Part shown: positions 7,917 to 15,113 of the stretch, in pieces
Position numbering within the stretch: the first letter of the stretch is position 1
How the letters are laid out: every line of letters begins with the position of its first letter
NCBI GenBank assembly: GCA_025357975.1
Contig: JANYKY010000190.1
Coordinates: 1 to 15,759 of the forward strand
Direction: 5' to 3'
DNA: 15,759 bases
From: Gemmatimonadaceae bacterium
Lineage (GTDB): Bacteria > Gemmatimonadota > Gemmatimonadetes > Gemmatimonadales > Gemmatimonadaceae
Position numbers and translations under genes: made by a program
The notes under the pieces: generated by a model
Seen by the model: the letters and a program-made list of their open reading frames with translations, nothing else
What the model was told of the DNA's origin: nothing
The model's database searches: none

Positions 7917-8491
7917 CTGTCGTCCCGGACTGCAGCATTGAGACTGGCGAGTTCTTCCGGAGTTGCATCGAGGCCCGCTCCGGCCGTCGCAAGCGCTGGC
8001 TTCGAGGCCGCGCCCCATCGGCGAATAAGCCCGGCCACACCGATACCCCCGACAACAAGAGCAACCGACGGCAGCATATAGCCGACGAGATTGAAGCCCT
8101 GTTTGAGCGGTGACATCAGAATCTGCTCACCATACACCGCCTGGAACGCCACGAGAATCTGCGCCGCGTTGTGACCACCTTGCACAAGTGTCATCACGTC
8201 CTGGTGCATCGCCGGTGACACGCTGCATGAGAAATCTGTTGTCCTGCACGTATAGACATCGAGAACGCACCCACACTGGCATTTGATCTGGTGCTCGAGC
8301 TCGTCGCGCTTTTCATCCGTCATCGACGGTTTGGCGCCCGCAATGGGCGCAAGTTTCACGGGACGATATGCGTCCTGCTCCATCGGCCCCGCAAAAGACT
8401 GAGTTTTCTGCAGACCATTGGCGCGGCTCGCGAGAACGGCGGAGGCGCCGATGCCGGCAACGCCAAGAAAAAATTGTCTGCGCGTCTGCAT
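7913..8491 (-). CDS. ccmH: CcmH-like cytochrome c maturation protein with Tat-type signal and five-cysteine motif
   Basis: This 192-residue protein corresponds to CcmH/CcmH-N, which handles the apocytochrome CXXCH thiols during heme attachment. The N-terminus is a twin-arginine signal, MQTRRQFFLGVAGIGASAVL, with Arg4-Arg5 and a hydrophobic h-region. The redox region has Cys at 71, 73, 75, 82 and 89 (KCQCGCVLDVYTCRTTDFSC) instead of the classical LRCxxCQ. Family features follow: the segment MHQDVMTLVQGGHNAAQILV, then YGEQILMSPLKQGFNLVGYMLP, which leads into a C-terminal membrane helix (about 135-157). Canonical CcmH continues FVxxYG in the same place, seen here as FQAVYG. The ATG at 8491 overlaps the ccmF stop (TGATG), and the stop overlaps the next start (CTGA). 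A longer frame to 8638 would lie inside ccmF and was not used. The CcmH assignment is strong; the redox chemistry of the extra cysteines is unknown. Confidence 0.9.
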   Translation of the reverse strand: MQTRRQFFLGVAGIGASAVLASRANGLQKTQSFAGPMEQDAYRPVKLAPIAGAKPSMTDEKRDELEHQIKCQCGCVLDVYTCRTTDFSCSVSPAMHQDVMTLVQGGHNAAQILVAFQAVYGEQILMSPLKQGFNLVGYMLPSVALVVGGIGVAGLIRRWGAASKPALATAGAGLDATPEELASLNAAVRDDS

Positions 8492-10530
8492 CACACTCCA
8501 GCGAGCTCGGGCTCTGGCGTCGGCTCGGCCGGCTGCATCACTGCAGCATATCCGCTCTCGACCCGTCTCCGCTGCGCCTGTGGCCACATCACGACGAGAC
8601 CGCCGATCGCCATCAATCCACCACCAAGCCATACCCATCGAACAAGCGGATTAAACGTCACGCGAATTTCGGCAACGTTATCGTCTCGGATACCTGCGAG
8701 GACCACGTATACATCCTGCCGCCACGAGCCCTTGATCCCGACTTCGGTCGATGGCTGAAATGTCGGAGCACCGCGGCTGTCGACATGCTGTCGTTTTTCA
8801 GTCGTGAGCACGCCCTGGCTCTTTCCATCTCTGCTCACGTCGAGTGCCAGTGCGGTCACTTCGCGATTCAGAAGGTTGTACTGAGACACGCCCTGGCTGA
8901 CGAACTTCCACTTATGTCCGAACGGGTCCATTAGTTCGCGAACGTCTCCATCCTTGAGATTCAGGTCGAACTCTTTCTTGAACGCCAGTCCCGCAAAGGC
9001 AGCGAAGATCACGACGATGCCCATATGTACGATGTATCCACCGTAACGTCGTCTGTTGCGAGCCACGAGTCTTGTGAAAGCCGGCGCCACAGACTCGTCG
9101 TACATCTTTCTGCGCGCGTTGACGCCCTTATAAAATTCCTGGATGACGGTCATCGCCACGAAACCCGCAAACGTGTAGGCAATGACGGCGGGAATGTCTC
9201 TCATCCCGAAGAGAAGAAGCACGAAGCCTGTTGTAACTCCGCCGATCACCGGACCGACGAATTGCCTCTGAAGATTCGCGATCGACGCCCGGCGCCAGGC
9301 GATGAGCGGCCCTATTCCCGTAAGCAGCAGCAAAGCCAGGCCAAGAGGAATGTTGACAGCATTGAAGAATGGCGGGCCGACCGTGATCTTCTCGCCGCGA
9401 ACTGCTTCGGTGATGATCGGGAACAAGGTGCCCCATAACACGGAGAAGGCGATCCCAACAAGAATGACGTTGTTGTAGAGGAATGCCGCTTCCCTGCTGA
9501 TCATGCTCTCGAGGTTCGCCTTCGCCTTCAAATCCTTGAGGCGAGTTGTTACCAGGTAAGCCGTAACAATTATCGCAGCGATCAGAAATCCGGCGAACCA
9601 GTTTCCGACCGGCGACTGGGCAAATGAGTGGACACTGGAGATGATCCCGCTTCGTGTGATGAACGTTCCGAAGATGGACAGCAGGAACGTCGAAACGACG
9701 AGCGTGACATTCCACTTCCTTAGCATCCCACGTTTTTCCTGCACCATTATCGAATGCAAGAACGCGGTGTTCACGAGCCATGGCAGCAGCGATGCATTTT
9801 CAACTGGATCCCACGCCCAATACCCACCCCACCCCAGCTCGACGTATGCCCACCACATTCCGAGGATGATTCCAGTCGTATTGAAAAACCATGACAACAA
9901 CGTCCATTTGCGAACCGCAACGAGCCATTCAGCATCGAGACGACGCGTGATCAGCGCAGCGATTGCAAACGCGAATGGAACAGTCGTACCGACGTAGCCG
10001 AGGTAGAGGTTAGGCGGATGGATTGCCATGCCCGGGTTCTGCAGCTGCGGATTCATCCCGCGGCCATCCGGTGGAATCCAGTCGAGCCGCTCGAACGGAT
10101 TTGCACCAAGGCAAAGCGTCGCGAGAAAGAAAATCATCACCACCGCGAGGGTGCCGGACACATACGGCATGAGCGCGCGATTGCGTGTTCTGTTCGTGTA
10201 GACCGCGACCGCCGAGTACGATGCGAGCACGAGACACCAGAACAGCATCGAGCCAGATTGTCCCGCCCAGAAGGCGGTGAACGTGTAGATCTTTGGAAGG
10301 TTGGCGCTCGTAAACGACGCGACGTACTTGATCGAGAAATCGTGCGTAAAGAGCGCCGTCCACAGTCCGGCCGATGCGAGAACAACCATCGCGAGTGTAG
10401 CGTAGATGGCCCGCTCACCGCTGACAGTGAGGTCGCGGCGATTGAGTGCGCCGCCGGCAAACGATACTGTGGCCGCCCAGGTCGCCATCAACAGGGCGAC
10501 CCAGAGCGACAGCTCACCGATGAGGATCAC
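8491..10530 (-). CDS. ccmF: cytochrome c heme lyase subunit CcmF
   Basis: CcmF takes heme from CcmE and, with CcmH, ligates it to apocytochrome c on the outer face of the cytoplasmic membrane. The 679-residue protein is close to the usual 650-ish length and has about 15 membrane helices. Diagnostic features are GQSGSMLFW at 90-98, HPPNLYLGYVG at 171-181, and the tryptophan-rich heme-handling (WWD) motif ELGWGGYWAWDPVENASLLP at 231-250. The four conserved membrane histidines can be placed at H171, H259, H301 and H502, matching the E. coli set (173, 261, 303 and 491). A large soluble segment after H502 precedes the last helix, as in the family. The start is GTG 10530-10528, overlapping the ccmE TGA (GTGA). 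The ATG of ccmH overlaps its own stop. No paralogous NrfE system is visible, so this is taken as the general CcmF. Confidence 0.97.
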   Translation of the reverse strand: MILIGELSLWVALLMATWAATVSFAGGALNRRDLTVSGERAIYATLAMVVLASAGLWTALFTHDFSIKYVASFTSANLPKIYTFTAFWAGQSGSMLFWCLVLASYSAVAVYTNRTRNRALMPYVSGTLAVVMIFFLATLCLGANPFERLDWIPPDGRGMNPQLQNPGMAIHPPNLYLGYVGTTVPFAFAIAALITRRLDAEWLVAVRKWTLLSWFFNTTGIILGMWWAYVELGWGGYWAWDPVENASLLPWLVNTAFLHSIMVQEKRGMLRKWNVTLVVSTFLLSIFGTFITRSGIISSVHSFAQSPVGNWFAGFLIAAIIVTAYLVTTRLKDLKAKANLESMISREAAFLYNNVILVGIAFSVLWGTLFPIITEAVRGEKITVGPPFFNAVNIPLGLALLLLTGIGPLIAWRRASIANLQRQFVGPVIGGVTTGFVLLLFGMRDIPAVIAYTFAGFVAMTVIQEFYKGVNARRKMYDESVAPAFTRLVARNRRRYGGYIVHMGIVVIFAAFAGLAFKKEFDLNLKDGDVRELMDPFGHKWKFVSQGVSQYNLLNREVTALALDVSRDGKSQGVLTTEKRQHVDSRGAPTFQPSTEVGIKGSWRQDVYVVLAGIRDDNVAEIRVTFNPLVRWVWLGGGLMAIGGLVVMWPQAQRRRVESGYAAVMQPAEPTPEPELAGV

Positions 10531-10973
10531 GCGCCGCTTGCCGCCGCGCGATAGCCCGGAGTTGCCTTGTACTTGTCCGGCGCGTTTTCATATCGCGACG
10601 CGCACTTTGCAAGAAGCGTTGTTGCGTGAAATGTCCCGTCGCGAGCGAGGCGCCCTTCGACAACAACGTCAACCCCGTCGGTAAACGTGTCCGGTGTGAT
10701 GCCACGGTAAATCACATTGTACGTCTTGGCGCCGTCGCTGATGGCGAAGGCAACCTGACGCCCGCCCGGCTCACGCCTGATCGAGCCCGGAACGACCCGA
10801 GCGCCGATTTTGACCCCTGTATCGAAAAACGTCGGGTCCGAGACCGTCTTTGCCGAGAGCTCGCCCGGAGTCAGGTAGTAGACGGCCGTATCCTTGATGG
10901 AGCTCGCCATTAAATAGCCTGCGGTGCCAAGGACGAGGGCGCCGCCAAGGAGGAATTTCGTGCGGGGATTCAT
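10527..10973 (-). CDS. ccmE: cytochrome c maturation heme chaperone CcmE, CxxxY (Cys) variant
   Basis: CcmE binds heme covalently in the periplasm and hands it to CcmF. The 148-residue protein has an N-terminal anchor helix (residues 5-23, TKFLLGGALVLGTAGYLMAS) and then the OB-fold beta-barrel with VYYLTPGEL (31-39), the family segment GARVVPGSIRRE (58-69), and VVVEGRLARDGTFHATTLLA (103-122). The heme-binding motif reads CASRY, with Cys124 and Tyr128, in place of the usual HDENY. This is the CxxxY type described in archaea and Desulfovibrio, in which the Cys carries the heme. The open frame extends to 11015, but the ATG at 10973 gives the normal MNPRTKFLL start. The gene is followed directly by ccmF (GTGA overlap) and preceded by a 73-nt gap from the DUF2279 gene. 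It could be read from an internal promoter or as part of a longer operon. Confidence 0.96.
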   Translation of the reverse strand: MNPRTKFLLGGALVLGTAGYLMASSIKDTAVYYLTPGELSAKTVSDPTFFDTGVKIGARVVPGSIRREPGGRQVAFAISDGAKTYNVIYRGITPDTFTDGVDVVVEGRLARDGTFHATTLLAKCASRYENAPDKYKATPGYRAAASGA

Positions 10974-11046
10974 AGGTAATGCTGAATATACGGGGTAGAC
11001 CGAAGCAACGTGCAATAACAGGGCTCGTGAACCCGGGTATCCCCCG

Positions 11047-11490
11047 TTACCGCTGGGTGTGCGAGATCAGAAGCAACGCGGCGCCCGTGCCGATAGCATC
11101 CCAAGTCAGGTCGCCGAAGCTGAACAGATGCTTGGTTATCCCGTCATGAATCTCGCGCCCTATTCCGGCGGCCACTGTTACCGCTGTTGCCGCTTCTATA
11201 GAAGTGGTGCGGCTGACACCGATCGCCTGCATCCCACCAAATCCGGCGCTCTCGATGAACGCGGACATGAAAAAATGCTTCACTTTATCCGGCCCGAGAA
11301 AAGTGTCCCGGGGCGTCACCGAATGAACCGGGATTGAATCCACGGAAACCGGGCGTGGCGCCCGTAGTCCCGACGCCACCGGCAGATCGATTCGCTGCGC
11401 TTGACAGTCGTGGCCGGCTACCGCGAGCATGGCAGCCGCCACAGCAAATGCCCTGAGGCGGGGGATCAACGCAATGGTGGTTAGTGCCAA
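11047..11490 (-). CDS. YfiM/DUF2279-like exported protein
   Basis: This is a 147-residue protein whose exact function is unknown. Residues 1-31 look like a signal peptide with a hydrophobic core (AFAVAAAMLAVAG) and a possible cleavage after CQA or AQA. A second hydrophobic stretch sits near 95-112. The motif set is DKVKHFFMSAF (68-78), GREIHDG (111-117) and FSFGDLTWDAIG (123-134), matching the D-K-x-K-H / K-E-x-x-D / DL-x-x-D-x-x-G pattern of YfiM-like, DUF2279 proteins, which are membrane or cell-envelope proteins of unknown activity. The start is taken as TTG 11490, directly after an in-frame TAG and with GGGGTGG upstream; TTG 11472 is possible. It lies 9 nt after the hydrolase gene, so it is probably co-transcribed with it. 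Confidence 0.8.
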   Translation of the reverse strand: MALTTIALIPRLRAFAVAAAMLAVAGHDCQAQRIDLPVASGLRAPRPVSVDSIPVHSVTPRDTFLGPDKVKHFFMSAFIESAGFGGMQAIGVSRTTSIEAATAVTVAAGIGREIHDGITKHLFSFGDLTWDAIGTGAALLLISHTQR

Positions 11491-11499
11491 CTACCACCC

Positions 11500-12519
11500 C
11501 TATCGTTTCTTGAGTGCTTTAACAAAGGTGGCAATCTCATCGATGAGCCGCGGAACCACTGGGAGTGACGGGTCTGTGTAGGCGGAGGCTTGCTCGGCCC
11601 TGCCAGGAGGGGCGGTCTTGAGAACGTGGTTCATGCCTTCAATCGTCAGAAGGCGCCCCGTGGGATAGCCCTTGGCCAACGCATTCGCATCGGCCATGCT
11701 CGTCTGGATGTCGGTCGTGCCCTGCACTATGAGAGCTGGAATTTTCAGCTTGGAAATCTCGACCGCGGGGTCGTACCTGAACCAGGACACCAGGTATGGC
11801 CGTACGCTGGCACGAAAAAGCCCCGCCAGCATCGGAGGAACCGTAGTTGTGTCCGCGGGCTGCCCAGCCTCGATGAGTGCCATCAGGTGCTTCGACGTCG
11901 CGAGGATTTCCGGAGTGACCTGAGGAGTTATCTGCTCCGCGATTATCGCTGAGGGCTTTCTTCCCGCGCCTTCGAGCGAGACGTACCCGTCAGCGCCGGC
12001 TTCGCGGGCCGCGATCATTCCGATGAGTGATCCCTCGCTGTGGCCGGCGACCGAAACAGTCGAGAACCTCTTGTCAGCACGAAGCTGCTTGATCCAGCCC
12101 TCCGCATCCGACACGTAAGTACCGAAACGAAGATCCTCTTCCTTTGCGCCAGCCATCACACTCTCGGCAATTCCGCGCTTGTCGAATCGCAGCGTCGCGA
12201 TGCCATGACTCGCCAGGCCACTCGCCAGAAGCTTGAGACTGTTGTTCGCTCCGGGAAGCATCTTCGAGTTGCCATCGCGATCTGTCGGTCCGGAACCGGC
12301 GATCAGCAATACTACCGGAACACGATGGTCACCAACCGGAGTCTCGAGGGTTCCGTGAATGGTGCCGGTGGCGGTGACGAGAGTAGCTGGTTGTTCCATG
12401 ATTGCCGCCGGTGCCCCCATTGTTCTCGAAGAAGGTGTAGAAGGCGCCTGCGCGGAGCACGCGGCAACGGCGAATCCCATTTTTAAAAAGGCTGCAGCAG
12501 GAATTGTAAATCTCTTCAA
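11500..12519 (-). CDS. alpha/beta-hydrolase lipoprotein
   Basis: This 339-residue protein is a likely periplasmic or outer-surface serine hydrolase. A basic N-terminus and hydrophobic stretch lead to a lipobox VAAC with Cys21, so it should be lipidated and membrane-tethered. The alpha/beta-hydrolase core starts near residue 66. It has VVLLIAGSGPTDRDGN (oxyanion-hole segment, 69-84), FDKRGIAES (112-120), the nucleophile elbow GHSEG with Ser161, and the acid Asp270 in VQGTTDIQ. The catalytic His298 sits in GMNHVLK. A cap-like insert occupies about 185-250. The family (serine aminopeptidase/esterase-like, YqiA- or S33-type) includes esterases, thioesterases and peptidases, so the substrate is not known. 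The start is TTG 12519-12517, overlapping the glpK TGA (TTGA) and 4 nt after AGGAGG. DUF2279 follows in 9 nt. Coupling to glycerol kinase suggests an ester-cleaving role, as an inference. Confidence 0.9.
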   Translation of the reverse strand: MKRFTIPAAAFLKMGFAVAACSAQAPSTPSSRTMGAPAAIMEQPATLVTATGTIHGTLETPVGDHRVPVVLLIAGSGPTDRDGNSKMLPGANNSLKLLASGLASHGIATLRFDKRGIAESVMAGAKEEDLRFGTYVSDAEGWIKQLRADKRFSTVSVAGHSEGSLIGMIAAREAGADGYVSLEGAGRKPSAIIAEQITPQVTPEILATSKHLMALIEAGQPADTTTVPPMLAGLFRASVRPYLVSWFRYDPAVEISKLKIPALIVQGTTDIQTSMADANALAKGYPTGRLLTIEGMNHVLKTAPPGRAEQASAYTDPSLPVVPRLIDEIATFVKALKKR

Positions 12520-14006
12520 ACGTCCTCCTCGGAGCGGTGGGGCGCTGCCCAATAAAGCGCAGACCGTACTGCGCGGCGCCAGTTACTGCGAAGATCGGCG
12601 CGCTGGTCGGCACCCATCCCTGGTTCAAATCTTACATACTGGCGTACGGACATGAACTCCTCCGTGTTTCGCCAGACTCCGGACGCGATACCAGCCAGGC
12701 CTGCGGCACCAAGCGCCGTTGTCTCGACAATCTCGGGACGTTCGACAGGCACTCCAATGATGTCCGACTGGAATTGCATTAGCCACGCGTTCAAAGTTGC
12801 TCCGCCGTCAACCCGTAACATGTCGAAGGCCGTGCCGCTTCGACGATGCATCGCATCGAGAACGTCCGCGCTTCCGTATGCCATTGCCTCGAGCGCCGCC
12901 CTCGCAAGGTGCGCGCGGGTCGTACCCCGCGTGAGCCCAACGATCATTCCTCGTGCGTCGGGATTCCAGTACGGAGCTCCGAGCCCGGTGAGAGCCGGAA
13001 CGAAGTAAACGCCATCGTTGGACCGAAGGCTGCGTGCCATTTGCTCTGACTCGCCCGCTTCTGACAAAATGCCCAGTCCGTCGCGAAGCCACTGAATTGC
13101 TGCGCCGGCGATGAAGATCGAGCCTTCGAGCGCATATGCGTATTCACCTTTTGCGTTGCACGCCGCGGTGGCGAGAATTCCGTCACCATGAGCTGGACGA
13201 ACAGAACCAGCGTTGAGCAGAAGAAACGCACCCGTGCCGTACGTATTTTTGCCTTGGCCAGCATTGAAGCACCCCTGCCCGAACAACGCGGCTTGCTGAT
13301 CTCCGGCTACGCCCCGAATCGGAATTGCAGCACCGAAGTGCTCAGCATCCGTCGCACCAAAATCACCACTGGATGGCCGAACTTCGGCAAGAATTTCCCG
13401 TGGAATGGAGAAGATCGCGCAGAGCTCGTCACTCCACGCTCGGGTCCCGATATCGAATAAAAGCGTTCGCGAGGCGTTCGTCGGATCGGTCGCATGGACT
13501 CTGCCGCCAGTCAGCTTCCATATAAGCCACGTGTCGATCGTACCGGCCATTACGACGCCAGCACGGGCTCGTGACGCAATGTCCGGATCGCGAAGCAACG
13601 ACTCGAGCTTCGTTGCGGAAAAGTACGGATCGACTGGAAGTCCAGTCGCGGCTGTGATCCCCGCTGATTGAGGTTTTAGCTCCTGACAACGCTCGGCCGT
13701 TCTTCGATCCTGCCACACAATTGCCCGGGCAAGTGGCTGGCCCGTTGAGCTGTCCCACACAACTATCGTCTCACGCTGATTGGTGATGCCAATCGTATCA
13801 GGAGTGATCCTGCTTTCACTAATCGCATCCCGGGCCGCAGCGGTAGTCCGCTCGAAAATTTCGGATGCGTCGTGCTCGACCCAGCCCGGCTGCGGATAGT
13901 ATTGGGTTATCTCGCGATATCCGCGGCCGACAACCTTGCCTTCGTCCGATACGACAAGGCACGTGGTTCCCGTGGTACCCTGGTCGATGGCAAGAACGTG
14001 TTTCAT
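12516..14006 (-). CDS. glpK: glycerol kinase
   Basis: Glycerol kinase phosphorylates glycerol to sn-glycerol 3-phosphate with ATP in the cytoplasm, the entry step of glycerol use. The protein has 496 residues (E. coli 502) and all FGGY-kinase marks. The N-terminal ATP loop is AIDQGTTGTTCLVV at residues 6-19. TNQRETIVVWD and AIVWQDRRT form the glycerol-binding region, and DPYFSATKLESLL follows. GVAGDQQAALFGQGCF carries the catalytic Asp, and GKNTYGTGAFLLLNAG lies in the ATP-side domain. The C-terminal half has LRVDGGATLNAWLMQFQSDI. The start is ATG 14006, 15 nt after topoisomerase IB. The stop overlaps the TTG of the hydrolase lipoprotein gene. No glpF or glpD is present, so uptake and oxidation of glycerol 3-phosphate must be encoded elsewhere. 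Confidence 0.98.
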   Translation of the reverse strand: MKHVLAIDQGTTGTTCLVVSDEGKVVGRGYREITQYYPQPGWVEHDASEIFERTTAAARDAISESRITPDTIGITNQRETIVVWDSSTGQPLARAIVWQDRRTAERCQELKPQSAGITAATGLPVDPYFSATKLESLLRDPDIASRARAGVVMAGTIDTWLIWKLTGGRVHATDPTNASRTLLFDIGTRAWSDELCAIFSIPREILAEVRPSSGDFGATDAEHFGAAIPIRGVAGDQQAALFGQGCFNAGQGKNTYGTGAFLLLNAGSVRPAHGDGILATAACNAKGEYAYALEGSIFIAGAAIQWLRDGLGILSEAGESEQMARSLRSNDGVYFVPALTGLGAPYWNPDARGMIVGLTRGTTRAHLARAALEAMAYGSADVLDAMHRRSGTAFDMLRVDGGATLNAWLMQFQSDIIGVPVERPEIVETTALGAAGLAGIASGVWRNTEEFMSVRQYVRFEPGMGADQRADLRSNWRRAVRSALYWAAPHRSEEDV

Positions 14007-14021
14007 TCGCTCACGCGCGGC

Positions 14022-15038
14022 TCATTTCTCACGGCGCTCTTTCCGGCGTTCGGGCGCATGCTCGTTGAGAAAGGCAATCAGCGCCTTTTCGTCGGGCGTG
14101 TGGGCGGCTCGCAGCGACTTCCGCCGGTTTACCATCGCGGGCACCTGAATTGTTGATCCGTTCTTGAGGTAGCGCGTGAGGATTGCCGGATGGACGTAGG
14201 ATTTTCGAAGAATGGTCGGGGTATTTCCGAGCTCGCTCGCAACAAGACGCACCATCACTGTCACATCTTTCTTCCGGCCGCGCTCGTTCTTGCCCGCGCC
14301 GATTTCGGAAAGAACTGTCGCCGCGCGAAGCGTGCCGCCCCACGTTCGAAAATCTTTCGCTGTATACGGAAAGTGCAACGCCGACTGGATGTACTCGTTT
14401 ACGTCGCGCGAAGCGATGTTGACCCACTTTCGTCCTACCTTGTAGCGAAATAGACGCGCGCCCGGGGTGTGGAGGAGGAGCTTGATAAAATGAGCGAGCT
14501 GCGCGCTCTCGATGGCGCTTCGATGCTTGATCGACCGCTTGCCAACGTACTTGAAAGTTACGTCATCGCCCTCCACCTCGACGTTCGATTTTCTGAACGT
14601 CGTAACGCCAAACGTCTTGTTCTCTTTTTCGTACTTGTCGCTCCCAACTCTGATGAAAGACTCGGAGATAAGCAGAAGAATTCCCGCCGCTACCCACTGA
14701 AGGGACCAATCCTCTTTCTCGAAATCCTCCAGGAGCTTCTCCCGCAACTCCGGCAAATCGCGCCCCATCTGGGCAACGCGATAGAACTTCTTCATTTCTC
14801 CTTTCTGGACAGCTCGCGCGTGGTACCGGTATTGCTTCCGGCCGCGCGCATCCAGCCCCCAGACCTGAATGGGAGCTCTCGAGTTCTGTGCTACGTGGAC
14901 AGTTTTCCACGCGGGAGGGATGCGAAGCGCATCGATTCTCTCCAGGACTTTCTTGTCGCGCACGCGCTTGCCGTCGGGACCGGTGTATCGGAACCCACTC
15001 GCCCTCAATCCGGTTCTTAAGATCCACTTTTCCGCCAT
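14022..15038 (-). CDS. DNA topoisomerase IB, poxvirus/bacterial type
   Basis: This 338-residue enzyme relaxes DNA supercoils by a 3'-phosphotyrosyl intermediate. It belongs to the bacterial type IB topoisomerases related to the vaccinia enzyme. The N-terminal domain includes RIPPAWKTVHV and WGLDARGRKQYRYH. The catalytic domain includes FIRVGSDKYEKENKTFGV with Arg130, FKYVGKRSIKH with Lys167, FPYTAKDFRTWGGTL with Arg231, and LGNTPTILRKSYVHP with Asn272 and nucleophile Tyr281. The Asn occupies the place of the vaccinia His265, as in the Deinococcus enzyme. The ATG at 15038 has GGAG 6 nt upstream. The lysine/arginine-rich tail (RRKERREK) is probably DNA-binding. It is divergent from the enoyl-CoA hydratase gene (75-nt gap) and probably heads an operon with glpK. 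Such enzymes are accessory and not essential where TopA is present. Confidence 0.95.
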   Translation of the reverse strand: MAEKWILRTGLRASGFRYTGPDGKRVRDKKVLERIDALRIPPAWKTVHVAQNSRAPIQVWGLDARGRKQYRYHARAVQKGEMKKFYRVAQMGRDLPELREKLLEDFEKEDWSLQWVAAGILLLISESFIRVGSDKYEKENKTFGVTTFRKSNVEVEGDDVTFKYVGKRSIKHRSAIESAQLAHFIKLLLHTPGARLFRYKVGRKWVNIASRDVNEYIQSALHFPYTAKDFRTWGGTLRAATVLSEIGAGKNERGRKKDVTVMVRLVASELGNTPTILRKSYVHPAILTRYLKNGSTIQVPAMVNRRKSLRAAHTPDEKALIAFLNEHAPERRKERREK

Positions 15039-15113
15039 GTAACTCCGGGTAGGCGAACGTTTGTCAGGCCGCGTACATTACTTCGTCCAACGCCCCACCT
15101 CAACTCGCGCGCC

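Noticed and set aside
8492..8638. Longer start of the ccmH-like gene at 8638
   Set aside because: It would lie inside ccmF and add a non-homologous Arg-rich extension in front of the clear Tat signal.
10974..11046. Promoter or terminator between the DUF2279 gene and ccmE
   Set aside because: A TATATT lies upstream of ccmE, but the nearest -35-like element has 19-bp spacing and only three matches. The ACCCGGGT palindrome lacks a T-run. Nothing firm is seen.
15039..15113. Promoters in the topoisomerase IB / enoyl-CoA hydratase gap
   Set aside because: TTGTCA and TACATT elements occur but not at a usable spacing. A TTGAGG-N17-TAATGT match on the minus strand is too poor to call.
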